A stretch of 64,000 nucleotides of DNA from Nitrospirota bacterium (GTDB lineage Bacteria > Nitrospirota > Nitrospiria > Nitrospirales > Nitrospiraceae): assembly GCA_040755395.1 (NCBI GenBank), contig JBFMAX010000004.1, forward strand, positions 186,001 to 250,000, read 5' to 3'. The position numbers were made by a program, and so were the translations under genes. The notes under the pieces were generated by a model. The model worked only from the letters and a program-made list of their open reading frames with translations, ran no database searches and was not told the DNA's origin. How positions within the stretch are numbered: the stretch's first letter is position 1; each line of letters starts with the position of its first letter. Of this stretch, positions 15,659-23,789 are shown piece after piece.

Positions 15659-15875
15659 GTGAAGGTTCCTCCCGTCGGTCAAGCAGGAAACCGAGCAGCA
15701 AGAAAATCGTTGCGGCCGCGATGCCGAGCCAGAACGCCGTCAATGAAAAATGTTCCGAAAGCGAGTTGCCGAGGATCGGGACGGCCACCATGATCTTGCT
15801 GACGTCGTAGGCGTATCGAGCTAGGTTTTCCCGCTGTCTTTGGGTCACGCCCCACAATCCTATCAACCCTCGCAT
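15645..15875 (-). CDS. Small two-helix membrane protein
   Basis: 76 residues with a polar N-terminal third (GVTQRQRENLARYAYDVSKI), then two hydrophobic segments (about 28-38, weak, and 48-63, strong) and a charged tail. No family recognised. It overlaps a 32-residue membrane ORF at its 3' end. The pair stands alone on the minus strand between repeats. Confidence 0.5.
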   Translation of the reverse strand: MRGLIGLWGVTQRQRENLARYAYDVSKIMVAVPILGNSLSEHFSLTAFWLGIAAATIFLLLGFLLDRREEPSHDEP

Positions 15876-15885
15876 GAAAGGTCAA

Positions 15886-15938
15886 AGAGCAAGAAAAGGG
15901 GTCGGGAGTCTTTTCTTGACATTGCCGGAAAGGCAATG
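15886..15938. repeat. GGGGTCGGGAGTCTTT element plus hairpin, upstream of the RAYT gene
   Basis: A single plus-oriented copy (15886-15923), followed by a perfect 7-bp hairpin CATTGCC-GGAAA-GGCAATG (15920-15938) ending 13 nt before the transposase ATG. Confidence 0.85.
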
Positions 15939-15951
15939 TACAACCGTCGCC

Positions 15952-16623
15952 ATGCCCCGGCGTCCCCGTGTCGCAACCGGCGGGATCGTCTATCATGTAC
16001 TCAATCGGCGCGTCGGCCGCCTACCGCTGTTTGAGAAGCCCGCCGACTATGCCGCGTTCGAGAAGATCCTCGAAGATGCCTACGCCCAGACCCGCCTGCG
16101 CATTCTGGCCTATTGTCTGATGCCCAACCATTGGCATCTGTTGCTGTGGCCCAGGCAGGACGGGGAACTGTCCGAGGCGTTGCGGTGGATCACGGTGACC
16201 CACACGCAGCGCTGGCATGCCAACCGGCGCACGGCGGGGATGGGGCCGGTGTATCAAGGGCGGTTCAAGTCGTTTCCGGTACAGACCGATGAGCACTTTC
16301 TCACGGTGGCGCGCTATGTGGAACGGAATCCGGTGCGGGCTCGGCTCGTGCGACAGGCGGAAGACTGGCGGTGGTCGAGCCTGTGGCGACGGACGCAGGC
16401 GGATCCGAAACTGGCGGCTTGGCTCAGCGAGTGGCCGGTGGAGCGGCCGCGCAACTGGGTGGCGCGGGTGAATCAAGCGGAGACTGCGGCCGAGTTGGAA
16501 GCCGTGCGGGAGTCTGTGCAACGAGGGCGGCCGTTCGGGAGCGAAACCTGGGTCATGCGGACAGCTAAGCGCTTGGAACTGGAATCGACGTTGCGTCCGC
16601 GCGGCCGACCGAAAGGTTCCTGA
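15952..16623 (+). CDS. REP-associated tyrosine transposase (RAYT, Y1_Tnp/IS200-like)
   Basis: 223 residues. MPRRPRVATGGIVYHVLNRRVG, the HUH-type pair MPNHWHLLLWP near residue 60-70, and the distal YVERNPVRARLV block identify a RAYT, a single-domesticated HUH endonuclease that nicks and joins REP-type DNA hairpins. The catalytic tyrosine should lie in the ARYVERNP segment (Tyr at about 124). The ATG at 15952 starts at the family's MPRRPR; the upstream frame reads through a repeat. The gene is bracketed by copies of the GGGGTCGGGAGTCTTT element in opposite orientation (15886-15923 plus, 16637-16704 minus), as expected for a RAYT locus. No target-site duplications or other transposon genes are seen. 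Confidence 0.9.
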   Translation: MPRRPRVATGGIVYHVLNRRVGRLPLFEKPADYAAFEKILEDAYAQTRLRILAYCLMPNHWHLLLWPRQDGELSEALRWITVTHTQRWHANRRTAGMGPVYQGRFKSFPVQTDEHFLTVARYVERNPVRARLVRQAEDWRWSSLWRRTQADPKLAAWLSEWPVERPRNWVARVNQAETAAELEAVRESVQRGRPFGSETWVMRTAKRLELESTLRPRGRPKGS

Positions 16624-16636
16624 GGGGGGAGTGACG

Positions 16637-16704
16637 AAGGAAAAAAGACTCCCGACCCCTTTTCTTGTCTAAGGAAAAAAGACTCCCGACCCCTTTTCTT
16701 GACT
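16637..16704. repeat. Two tandem minus-oriented GGGGTCGGGAGTCTTT elements
   Basis: Two 34-bp units (16637-16670, 16671-16704), each AAGGAAAAAAGACTCCCGAC..TTTTCTTG. With the plus-oriented copy at 15886 they bracket the RAYT gene. Confidence 0.9.
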
Positions 16705-16742
16705 TGCCGGAGGGGGTTCGCTTCTTTATACTGCGCTCCGGC

Positions 16743-18602
16743 ATGTCCGACCGTCTCGACCTCTTCCCGCCCTCATCCTCTCTTGATCCGGATCGGCAGC
16801 TCCGGCATCTATTCGGCTTCACTGACTTCCGCCCCGGCCAGCGCGAGGCGATCGAGGCCGTGCTCGCCGGCCGCGATGTGCTGGCCGTCATGCCGACGGG
16901 GCAGGGCAAGTCGCTGTGCTTTCAACTCCCCGCCACGCTGCAACCGGGCCTCACGCTCGTCATTTCGCCGCTCATTGCGCTGATGAAGGATCAGGTGGAT
17001 GCGTTGCGCGCGAAAGGCATCGCGGCGGCGGCTTTTCATTCCGGCCTCTCGGAATCGGAGCGGGACCGCGTCGTCCAGGATCTCAAGCTTGGCCGGTTGC
17101 GGTTGCTGTATGTCGCCCCGGAACGGGTGCAGCACGACTGGTTCATGCGGCTGCTCCGATCCGCGTGGGTCTCCCTCTTCGCGGTGGACGAAGCCCACTG
17201 CATCTCGCATTGGGGGCACGATTTCCGGCCGGACTACCTTCGCCTCGGCGCGCTGCGGCGCGAGCTGCAGTCTCCTCCCTGCCTGGCGCTGACGGCGACC
17301 GCGACGCCGATGGTGCAGGCGGATATCGCAGAGAAGCTGGGCCTGCGCGACCCGCTCCGCGTCGTGACGGGATTCCGGCGTCCCAATCTCCGGTTCTCCG
17401 TCCAGCCGTGCGGTTCCACCGCCGAAAAGTTCTCGGCCCTGGAACAGGCGCTCGCCGAAGTCCAGGACGGTAGCGCGATCGTCTACTGCGCCACACGCAA
17501 GCACGTGGAGGAAGTGGCCGTCGCTCTTTCGCGGGTTTCCCTCGCTTCACGCACGCCCCGTCATGCCTCGCGCCTCACGCCTCACGCGTCACGGCTCTCT
17601 GTCGGCTACTACCACGCCGGCCTCGACGATGACCTGCGAGCCAAGGTGCATGAGCAATTTCTGAGCGGCCGCATCGCGGTCCTGGTGGCGACCAACGCGT
17701 TCGGCATGGGGATCGACAAGCCGGATGTGCGGCTGGTCGTGCATTACGACGTGCCCGGCAGCCTGGAGGCCTATTATCAGGAGGCCGGCCGGGCGGGACG
17801 GGACGGCCGGCCGGCGAGCTGCGTCCTGCTGTTTCATCGCCAGGATGTCCGAACCCAGGAGTATTTCATCAAGCAATCCGGCAACGAGCAGGCCGACACG
17901 CTCCGCGAGTTGCTGAGACGGATGGTCGCGTACACGTCGGTGGAAACGTGCCGCCAGTTGGCGTTCCTGGACTATTTCGGCGACATCGACGAGCGCGCGC
18001 TCGGCCCGTGCGGCCGGTGCGACCGCTGTCTCGATCCGCCGACGACCGGCGCGACCGCGACCGATCCCGAAGAGCATGCGGCCGTCCAGGCAGTCTTGCA
18101 CACGGTGGCCTGCCTGCACGGCCGCTTCGGCGCCACCCGGATCGTGGAGGTCCTGCACGGCGGTCTGTCGAAGCAGGTCACGCGCCTGCGGCTCCACACG
18201 ATGGCCGGGTTCGGCCAATTACGAAGTTGGCGGCGCCCGGCAATCACCGGATTGGTCCAGCGCCTGATCGCGTCGGGCTATCTCCGGGTCGAAGGGCTCG
18301 AATTTCCGGTGTTGGAGATCACCGCCAAGGGAGCGTCGATGCTGGACGGTAAGGAGCCGCTGCTCCCCTCATCCTCCTCTCTTCCCAATGATGCCGATCT
18401 CTTCGAACGGTTGCGCCGGTTGAGGACCCATCTGGCGGCGGAAGAAGGCGTGGCGCCGTTCGTGGTTTTTCACGACAAGACCTTGCGGCTGATTGCCAGC
18501 CGGCGTCCCGCCAGCGTCGCAGAATTGGGAGAAATCCCGGGCATCGGCCCGGCGAAATTGGAACGGTACGGGAGGAAGGTGGTGGAAATCGTGAATGAGT
18601 AA
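16743..18602 (+). CDS. recQ: ATP-dependent DNA helicase RecQ with repeat-derived insert
   Basis: 619 residues. Walker A MPTGQGKS at about 50-57, DEAH box at about 149-152 with the aromatic-rich loop (HCISHWGHDFRPDY), helicase C with GIDKPDVRLVVHYDVPGS and YYQEAGRAGRDG, zinc-binding CGRCDRC at about 423-429, then winged-helix and HRDC domains. RecQ unwinds DNA in repair and recombination. Between the second-lobe strand ending VEEVAVALSR and VGYYHAGL there are about 22 extra residues (roughly 263-285) encoded by an ACGCCTCACGCG word repeat. They fall in a surface loop, so function may be kept. Confidence 0.93.
   Translation: MSDRLDLFPPSSSLDPDRQLRHLFGFTDFRPGQREAIEAVLAGRDVLAVMPTGQGKSLCFQLPATLQPGLTLVISPLIALMKDQVDALRAKGIAAAAFHSGLSESERDRVVQDLKLGRLRLLYVAPERVQHDWFMRLLRSAWVSLFAVDEAHCISHWGHDFRPDYLRLGALRRELQSPPCLALTATATPMVQADIAEKLGLRDPLRVVTGFRRPNLRFSVQPCGSTAEKFSALEQALAEVQDGSAIVYCATRKHVEEVAVALSRVSLASRTPRHASRLTPHASRLSVGYYHAGLDDDLRAKVHEQFLSGRIAVLVATNAFGMGIDKPDVRLVVHYDVPGSLEAYYQEAGRAGRDGRPASCVLLFHRQDVRTQEYFIKQSGNEQADTLRELLRRMVAYTSVETCRQLAFLDYFGDIDERALGPCGRCDRCLDPPTTGATATDPEEHAAVQAVLHTVACLHGRFGATRIVEVLHGGLSKQVTRLRLHTMAGFGQLRSWRRPAITGLVQRLIASGYLRVEGLEFPVLEITAKGASMLDGKEPLLPSSSSLPNDADLFERLRRLRTHLAAEEGVAPFVVFHDKTLRLIASRRPASVAELGEIPGIGPAKLERYGRKVVEIVNE
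17532..17601. repeat. ACGCGTCACG word repeat inside recQ
   Basis: CTTCACGCACGCC then CGCCTCACGCCTCACGCGTC words, in frame within recQ, encoding a Ser/Arg/His-rich loop. Confidence 0.75.
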
Positions 18603-18615
18603 CCTCCCCCTTCAG

Positions 18616-18710
18616 TCGAGAAAAGGGGTCGGGAGTCTTTCTCGGATGAGCTAACAGCGAGATCAATAAAGACTCCCGACCCCTTTTCTGTCCCCCGACC
18701 CCTTTTCTGT
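18616..18710. repeat. GGGGTCGGGAGTCTTT elements, inverted, after recQ
   Basis: A plus-oriented copy (CGAGAAAAGGGGTCGGGAGT.., closed by complementary CTCG) and, after about 20 bp, a minus-oriented copy with a partial tandem duplicate of its CCCCGACCCCTTTTCTGT half. Lies between convergent recQ and thrH. Confidence 0.85.
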
Positions 18711-18718
18711 CTCCCTGC

Positions 18719-19339
18719 CTATGCGCGCAGTCCCCCCGCCCTCCGCAACTGCTCCTTCAGCTCCGCATAGGTCTGCGTCACCGGGAATTGCGGGAACTGC
18801 TTGGCGACGGCGTCGGGCGGGCGGAAGAAGATGCCGGCGTCGGCTTCGCCCAGCATGGCCGTGTCGTTGTAGGCGTCGCCGGCGGCGAGGACCGTGAAGT
18901 TCAGTTGTTTCAGCGCGGCCACGGAGTGTTTCTTTTGGTTGGGCATGCGCAGGTGGTAGTTGACGATCCGGCCGGTTTGATCCGTTTCCAGCCGGTTGCA
19001 GAACAGCGTAGGGTAGGCGAGTTGCCGCATGAGCGGCAACGCGAACTCGTAAAACGTATCGGACAGGATGATGACCTGGCAGCGCTCGCGCAGCCAGGCG
19101 AGAAAGTCGGTTGCGCCGTCCAAGGGCCCCATCGCGGCGATGACGGATTGAATATCCGGCAGCTTTAGCCCGTGACGGTCCAAGATCGCCAGGCGCCGCT
19201 TCATGAGCAAATCGTAGTCCGGCACCTCCCGCGTCGTCGCCTTCAATTCGTCGATGCCGGTCTTGAGCGCGACGTTGATCCAGATCTCCGGCACGAGCAC
19301 GCCTTCCAGATCCAAACAGACAATGACGGGTTTCTCCAT
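18719..19339 (-). CDS. thrH: ThrH: phosphoserine phosphatase / homoserine phosphotransferase
   Basis: 206 residues, the same length as Pseudomonas ThrH. HAD motif I is CLDLEGVLVPE, motif II IILSDTF, motif III region KKHSVAALK and motif IV AAGDAYNDTAML. The family removes phosphate from phosphoserine and can transfer it to homoserine, linking serine and threonine synthesis. Motif I DLE (rather than DxD with Asp) is characteristic of ThrH. Start at the ATG 19339. Transcribed convergently with recQ; next to it on the same strand only repeats and a small membrane protein gene are found. Confidence 0.9.
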   Translation of the reverse strand: MEKPVIVCLDLEGVLVPEIWINVALKTGIDELKATTREVPDYDLLMKRRLAILDRHGLKLPDIQSVIAAMGPLDGATDFLAWLRERCQVIILSDTFYEFALPLMRQLAYPTLFCNRLETDQTGRIVNYHLRMPNQKKHSVAALKQLNFTVLAAGDAYNDTAMLGEADAGIFFRPPDAVAKQFPQFPVTQTYAELKEQLRRAGGLRA

Positions 19340-19364
19340 GTTGATCGCTCCGCTTGTTCTACGA

Positions 19365-19440
19365 GAAGATGGCGAATAGCTAACAGCGAATAGCCGGCAG
19401 TGGTCAGCCCTCAGCTATCAGCTTCAGCCCCGCCGCGACA
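19365..19440. repeat. GCGAATAGC word repeat
   Basis: GGCGAATAGCTAACAGCGAATAGC followed by CAGCTATCAGC words, upstream of thrH. Confidence 0.5.
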
Positions 19441-19557
19441 TCCCCTGCCTCCTTAACAAGGAGGGGAGTGTAATGCGCAAAGGTTGCTGATCATAGCTTA
19501 AGCGCGTCGGCGCCGACAACGCTCGCGGGCTAGGCGATGGTCCGGTCCGCCACTTGC

Positions 19558-19608
19558 CCCTCACCCCGACCCTCTCCCCCGCTGGGGGAGAGGAGAAGGT
19601 GAGGGGGG
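19558..19608. repeat. C-rich/G-rich palindrome covering a gene's 3' end
   Basis: CCCTCACCCCGACCCTCTCC against GGGGGAGAGGAGAAGGTGAG; it encodes the tail of the gene at 19561-19899 and contains its stop. Confidence 0.7.
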
Positions 19609-19899
19609 ATCGCTGCCCTGGCGGCGGATGCGACGGCGGTCCAGCCACCAGGCGAGCAGGGGAAGCGTCAGAGGCGCGGCGGGCAACAGGAGCGCGATTA
19701 GATAAGGACCGGTGGAGGCCAGCCGGCTGAGGTGAGCGCGGATCGCGACCCGGTCGTCCTGCGTCCACCGCTGCCCGTTGCGCGGTTTCATCAGCAGGGG
19801 CATCAGGCCCTGCACCTGGAGGACCTCGGCGAGGATGCGCCGGCGTTCGCGATCCGCCAGCTCCCGCAGGTTGCGCACGAACCGCGCGATAGGGTTCAC
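19561..19899 (-). CDS. Hypothetical membrane protein with repeat-encoded tail
   Basis: 112 residues from a GTG at 19899. The first half is basic and helical (NPIARFVRNLRELADRERRR). A hydrophobic hairpin follows (GPYLIALLLPAAPLTLPLLAWW), then RRRIRRQ. The arrangement is reminiscent of LETM1-like small membrane proteins but I cannot assign it. The last 15 or so residues (PPSPSPLPQRGRG) are coded by the C-rich/G-rich palindrome at 19558-19608. Directly downstream of the YkgJ-like gene on the same strand, so possibly its partner. Confidence 0.5.
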   Translation of the reverse strand: MNPIARFVRNLRELADRERRRILAEVLQVQGLMPLLMKPRNGQRWTQDDRVAIRAHLSRLASTGPYLIALLLPAAPLTLPLLAWWLDRRRIRRQGSDPPSPSPLPQRGRGSG

Positions 19900-19917
19900 A
19901 AAGCGATCTCGTGGCCT

Positions 19918-19979
19918 GTCTCCCCCTCCCCCTACCTCTCCCCCACCGGTGGGGGAGAGGAGAAGGTGAGGGGGGGCCG
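19918..19979. repeat. C-rich/G-rich palindrome
   Basis: CTCTCCCCCACCGGTGGGGG core with CCCCCTCCCC and GGTGAGGGGG ends, between two minus-strand genes. Confidence 0.7.
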
Positions 19980-20768
19980 TCATCGTTCGTCGGTCTGTTG
20001 CCGGTGTTGAAATTCCTGGCTGAGGAACCGCCAGACCTTGTCGAGCGCCTTGTCCAGCAACTCCGCGCCTCGCCACGTCCGGCGGTTCTCGGCTTGATGG
20101 CGGGCCGCCCAGTCCAACGCGAGCGGAAGCGGAATCAGTCGCGCGGCGCCGCCGGTCAGCTCCGCCCACAAGAACCCCAACACGGTGCTGACCCGGACGG
20201 AGACGGGAATCGGCTTCACGGGATTGTGGGCCAGGTCGTCGCACAGCTCGGCCGGCGTGGTGACCAGCAGCTCGCGGCAGGCCGCCGGCCGGTCTTCGTA
20301 GATCGTACAGAGTTCGTCCTCCAGGAACGGGCAGGGCAGGCGCAGCGCGTAGTAGGCGCGGTTGACCGGCTCGAAGTCCTCATCCGTCAACGGACGGTCC
20401 GCTTCCGCCAGTTCCGTCAGGCGTGACCACAGATCGGCCTGCTCCAGCTTGGCTCGGGCTTGTTCCACCCTGGCCATGGTAGCGTTGCGGCGTTCGGCGG
20501 GTAACGCGCGCACCATGTCGAGCAGGGCGAACGCCTCCGGCGCGGAGACCGGCACCAGCATGCGGCAGCAGGCGGCGCAACCTTTCCGGCACGAGATAGT
20601 GAGCCCCGCCCCGGTGACCCGCCGCTCTTCCTGCGCGAGCGCCTGTTCGCCCAGCTTGCGCATCGCCGGCACGATGGCGGTGATCGGCACGAAGCCGGTC
20701 GGCACGTCGACGGCCGTCGTGACCTGTCCGGCCGGCGTGTTCAACGAGACATCGTAGCGGTCGGCCAT
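19980..20768 (-). CDS. YkgJ-type cysteine-cluster (Zn/Fe-chelating) protein
   Basis: About 262 residues. The core has CRKGCAACCRML near 60-71, then CPFLEDELCTIYEDRPAACREL further on, the conserved cysteine pattern of the YkgJ/CxxCxxCC family thought to bind zinc or an iron-sulphur cluster. Function unknown. The start may be the ATG at 20768 or 20774. It probably forms an operon with the small membrane gene downstream. Confidence 0.8.
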   Translation of the reverse strand: MADRYDVSLNTPAGQVTTAVDVPTGFVPITAIVPAMRKLGEQALAQEERRVTGAGLTISCRKGCAACCRMLVPVSAPEAFALLDMVRALPAERRNATMARVEQARAKLEQADLWSRLTELAEADRPLTDEDFEPVNRAYYALRLPCPFLEDELCTIYEDRPAACRELLVTTPAELCDDLAHNPVKPIPVSVRVSTVLGFLWAELTGGAARLIPLPLALDWAARHQAENRRTWRGAELLDKALDKVWRFLSQEFQHRQQTDER

Positions 20769-21250
20769 ACTCATGCGTGAAGCGTGAAGCGTGATGCGTA
20801 ATGCGTGAGGAAAATACCGGGCTGATGCCCCTATTTGTTACGCGTTACGTGTCACGGGCTTCGATGCCGCATGCCTCATCGCCATCATAGGTGACAGTCC
20901 GGAAGTGGTCAACCGAGTCGGTCGTCTGAACGTCACCGACCTTGCGACGCCGGCGTCGATCACGGATAATGACGCGGTGAAATCGCTCACAGCGAATAGT
21001 CGATAGCGAATCGCGCGAAAGACAGTACGATGTGGCGAAGTCTGATTTGATGAAGGACAGTCTGCACCTTCGCCGGATCACCAAATCACCAGATCGTATT
21101 TGGACGGTCTGCCTGCTGTTCGCTGCCGGTCACCAGTCATTCACGGCCGCAAAGCGGCCACCCTGGAGCATGAAACTCGCCCCCTCCCGAAGCCCCTCCC
21201 CCTTGAAGGGGGAGGGGCAGGGTGAGGGTGAAGCTGATAGCTTCCTACTT
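20769..21250. other. Gene-free interval filled with repeats
   Basis: Contains GTGAAGCGTGATGCGTAATGCG words and the complementary ACGCGTTACGTGTCACGGG (20775-20860), GCGAATAGT words (20990-21015), a GGATCACCAAATCACCAG stretch like that at 5230 (about 21078-21100), and a CCCCTCCCCCTTGAAGGGGG palindrome (21180-21232). The open plus-strand frame through it is not credible as protein. Confidence 0.6.
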
Positions 21251-21616
21251 ATGCACTTGTCCGGCCACATGATCGGGCTTCTGAAAGAGTACATGCACGA
21301 TCTGGTCGAGCAGGCTCGCCAGGAGACGGAGGCGCAGCGCTCCTTCGGTTTCACGCCCGCTCCGTATCGGCCGGACCAGGCGATTTCGGATCTGCTGGCG
21401 ATTCTGGACGACCGCATCGAGTCGGAGGGTGTGCAGGTCGGGTTGCCGGAGGGGTTCTTGCACGACATGTGGACGCTGTGCAACGAGGCCCGGGCCCAGG
21501 TCGTCGACCGCGTCTGGCTGGAGGCGAACGTCGGCGAGCAGGCCGCGTCCAAGGCCAGGATCCGGGAATTAACCTACCGGGCGTTGATCGAGTTCATCGA
21601 ACGGCGCGGCGAGTGA
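21251..21616 (+). CDS. Hypothetical helical protein
   Basis: About 121 residues from ATG 21251 (ATG 21269 also possible). It is predicted wholly alpha-helical, with LLKEYMHDLVEQARQETEAQ and ARIRELTYRALIEFIERRGE, and has a single cysteine (LCNEAR). No family recognised. Its stop overlaps a possible GTG start of the sugar dehydrogenase gene, so the two may be coupled. Confidence 0.6.
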   Translation: MHLSGHMIGLLKEYMHDLVEQARQETEAQRSFGFTPAPYRPDQAISDLLAILDDRIESEGVQVGLPEGFLHDMWTLCNEARAQVVDRVWLEANVGEQAASKARIRELTYRALIEFIERRGE

Positions 21617-21624
21617 GCGAGTCG

Positions 21625-22818
21625 ATGAGGCGTTGGACCGCCATGGCCGCGCTCCTTCTTGTCGGCTCGGGGCTCCTCCTCTTCCCGGCCGGCGATGACC
21701 CGCCGTCGCCTGTGACCGCGCAGGCGGCGACTCCCGCCGCCGTCCCGCCGTTGCGGCTTGTTCCGATCGTCACGAGCGGATTGCACGAGCCGCTGTATCT
21801 CACCCATGCCGGCGACGGCAGCGGCCTCCTGTTCGTCGTGGAGCAGCCGGGCCGCATCCGCATCGTCGAGCGCGGCGTGTTGCTGGAGACACCGTTTCTC
21901 GATATTTCGAAACGGGTGCTGAGCGGCGGCGAGCGCGGCCTGCTGGGCTTGGCCTTTCATCCCGACTATGCCCGCAACGGCCGCTACATCGTGAATTACA
22001 CACGACGGCCTGACGGCGCGACCGTCGTGGCCGAATACCGGCGATCCGACCGGCCCGCCCGGTCGCGGACCGACGAGCGGGTGTTGCTGATCGTGCCGCA
22101 GCCCTATCCCAACCACAACGGCGGCATGGTCGCATTCGGGCCGGACGGGTTTCTGTACATCGGGCTCGGCGACGGAGGGTCGGCGGGCGATCCGCAGAAC
22201 CGAGGCCAGAACCGCGAAGAGCTGCTGGGAAAGATCCTGCGGATCGATGTCGATCGGGGGACCCCCTATGCCATTCCTCCGGACAATCCGTTTGCCGCCG
22301 GCGGGGGGCGGCCTGAGATCTTTGCCTACGGGCTCAGGAATCCCTGGCGGTTCTCGTTCGACCGCCGGACGGAGATGCTGTGGGCGGCGGATGTCGGGCA
22401 ATATGAGTGGGAGGAAGTCGATGTGATCCAGCGCGGCGGGAACTACGGCTGGCGCATCATGGAAGGCGCCCATTGCTATGCACCCCCGACCGGATGCCGG
22501 ACCGAGGGGCTGATTTTTCCGGTCGCCGAGTACGGCCACCAGCGCGGCCGATGCTCGATCACCGGCGGCTACGTGTACCGGGGCCGAGCCATGCCCGCGC
22601 TTCAGGGGCTGTATCTCTACGGCGATTATTGCAGCGGCGAACTGTTCGCGCTCGATGCGGCGGCTCCCGCGTCGGGCGAGGCGCGCGTCCTGCTTGAGAC
22701 CGGCCTCAGCATGTCGTCCTTCGGCGAGGACGAACAGGGGGAGCTCTATGTCGTGGATCACCGGGGCGGGCTCTACCGCCTGTCGACGGAGCCGCAACCC
22801 ACCGGCGGCCGATCATAG
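21625..22818 (+). CDS. PQQ-dependent sugar dehydrogenase-like (glucose/sorbosone dehydrogenase family), exported
   Basis: 397 residues from ATG 21625; a GTG at 21613 overlapping the previous stop is an alternative. A signal peptide is followed by a six-bladed beta-propeller: GLLGLAFHPDYARNGRYIVN, PNHNGGMVAFGPDGFLYIGLGDGG and GLRNPWRFSFDRRTEMLWAADVGQ are the family's conserved blades and contain the PQQ/Ca2+ residues, including the catalytic-type His in NHNGG. Members oxidise aldoses or act as periplasmic sugar sensors. Substrate not evident. Confidence 0.88.
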   Translation: MRRWTAMAALLLVGSGLLLFPAGDDPPSPVTAQAATPAAVPPLRLVPIVTSGLHEPLYLTHAGDGSGLLFVVEQPGRIRIVERGVLLETPFLDISKRVLSGGERGLLGLAFHPDYARNGRYIVNYTRRPDGATVVAEYRRSDRPARSRTDERVLLIVPQPYPNHNGGMVAFGPDGFLYIGLGDGGSAGDPQNRGQNREELLGKILRIDVDRGTPYAIPPDNPFAAGGGRPEIFAYGLRNPWRFSFDRRTEMLWAADVGQYEWEEVDVIQRGGNYGWRIMEGAHCYAPPTGCRTEGLIFPVAEYGHQRGRCSITGGYVYRGRAMPALQGLYLYGDYCSGELFALDAAAPASGEARVLLETGLSMSSFGEDEQGELYVVDHRGGLYRLSTEPQPTGGRS

Positions 22819-23625
22819 TTTGCCGGCCAGCCGGTACAGCGCGAAGCCCGCTATCTCGACGACGGCGTCCGTGGTTTTGTCCAACGACCGGTTGTCCGGG
22901 ATGAAGTCGAACACGGTCAGTTCGTCCCATCCGTCCGCTGGACGATGTTGCACTCTGTACCCGCACGGGTACGGCGTCACCTGCAGGCCTTGCTTGCGGA
23001 ACAAAGCGGTCGCGCGCGGCAGGTGACTGGCGGAGGTCACGAGGAGCACGGATGCGTCGCCCAAGATTTGCTTCGTATAGGCGGCGTTTTCATAGGTCGT
23101 CCGGGAACGTTCTTCGAGCAGGATGGCGTTGTCGGGCACGCCGAGGCGTTGGGCCCATCGTTTCATCTCCAAGGACTCCGTGGGACCTCGGCCGAAAATC
23201 GTCGCGTCGCCCCCGGAGAGAAGAAGCTTGGGAGCGATCCCCTGCAGGAAGAGGTCGGCGGCGCAAGCGGTCCTCTGCCTCGTCAGATCGACCAACTCGT
23301 GCGCGGGTCGCAACGTGCCTTTGGTCCGGACGCCGCCGCCCAGCACCACGATCGCGTCGAATCGTGGCAAGGCTGCCGGCTCGGGCTGCGGGTACCAGGC
23401 TTCCAGCGTGCCCATCATGATGTCCGCGGTGATCGGGATGCTGAGAAGCCAGAGCGCCAGGAACGCCGACAGGGCCAGCCGTCTGATCCACCGGTGGCGT
23501 TGCGGTGACGGCGGCAGGAGGGCGAGGGCGACGGTCAGCCCCAGCAGCAGGGCGACCCACGACAGCGGATACAAGGCATACTTGGCAAGCTTGTACAGGC
23601 CGAACCAGAAAGGCGTCAGTTCCAT
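22813..23625 (-). CDS. YdcF/ElyC-like (DUF218) membrane protein
   Basis: 270 residues. Two hydrophobic segments (about 18-38, 48-66) precede the DUF218 domain, opening DAIVVLGGGV, with LLLSGGDATIF and ENAAYTKQIL and VTSASHLPRATALF. ElyC-type proteins affect undecaprenyl-phosphate/peptidoglycan metabolism in E. coli; here the assignment is by domain only. Convergent with, and overlapping by 6 nt, the sugar dehydrogenase gene. Confidence 0.82.
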   Translation of the reverse strand: MELTPFWFGLYKLAKYALYPLSWVALLLGLTVALALLPPSPQRHRWIRRLALSAFLALWLLSIPITADIMMGTLEAWYPQPEPAALPRFDAIVVLGGGVRTKGTLRPAHELVDLTRQRTACAADLFLQGIAPKLLLSGGDATIFGRGPTESLEMKRWAQRLGVPDNAILLEERSRTTYENAAYTKQILGDASVLLVTSASHLPRATALFRKQGLQVTPYPCGYRVQHRPADGWDELTVFDFIPDNRSLDKTTDAVVEIAGFALYRLAGKL

Positions 23626-23649
23626 CGCGGCTCCTCGTTGCTGTGGGGG

Positions 23650-23757
23650 AGGAGGTGATTAAGTAATCGGTGATTGAGTAATTAAGTAACCAAGTGATCG
23701 CAAGAATGCCATCTGTTTTTCATCACTCACTTACCAATCACTCAATCACTCTTTGTT
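23650..23757. repeat. GTGATTGAGTAA word repeat with inverted arms
   Basis: Left arm: GATTAAGTAATCGGTGATTG and AGTAATTAAGTAACCAAG words. Right arm: CATCACTCACTTACCAATC and CACTCAATCACTC, the complement. Confidence 0.75.
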
Positions 23758-23789
23758 CCACGATGCGCTCGGCGCACAAGGAGAGCCCC

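Noticed and set aside
21032-21250. Upstream extension of the 21251 gene
   Set aside because: The extra codons translate repeat DNA, including a PSPLKGEGQGEG stretch from the C-rich/G-rich palindrome.
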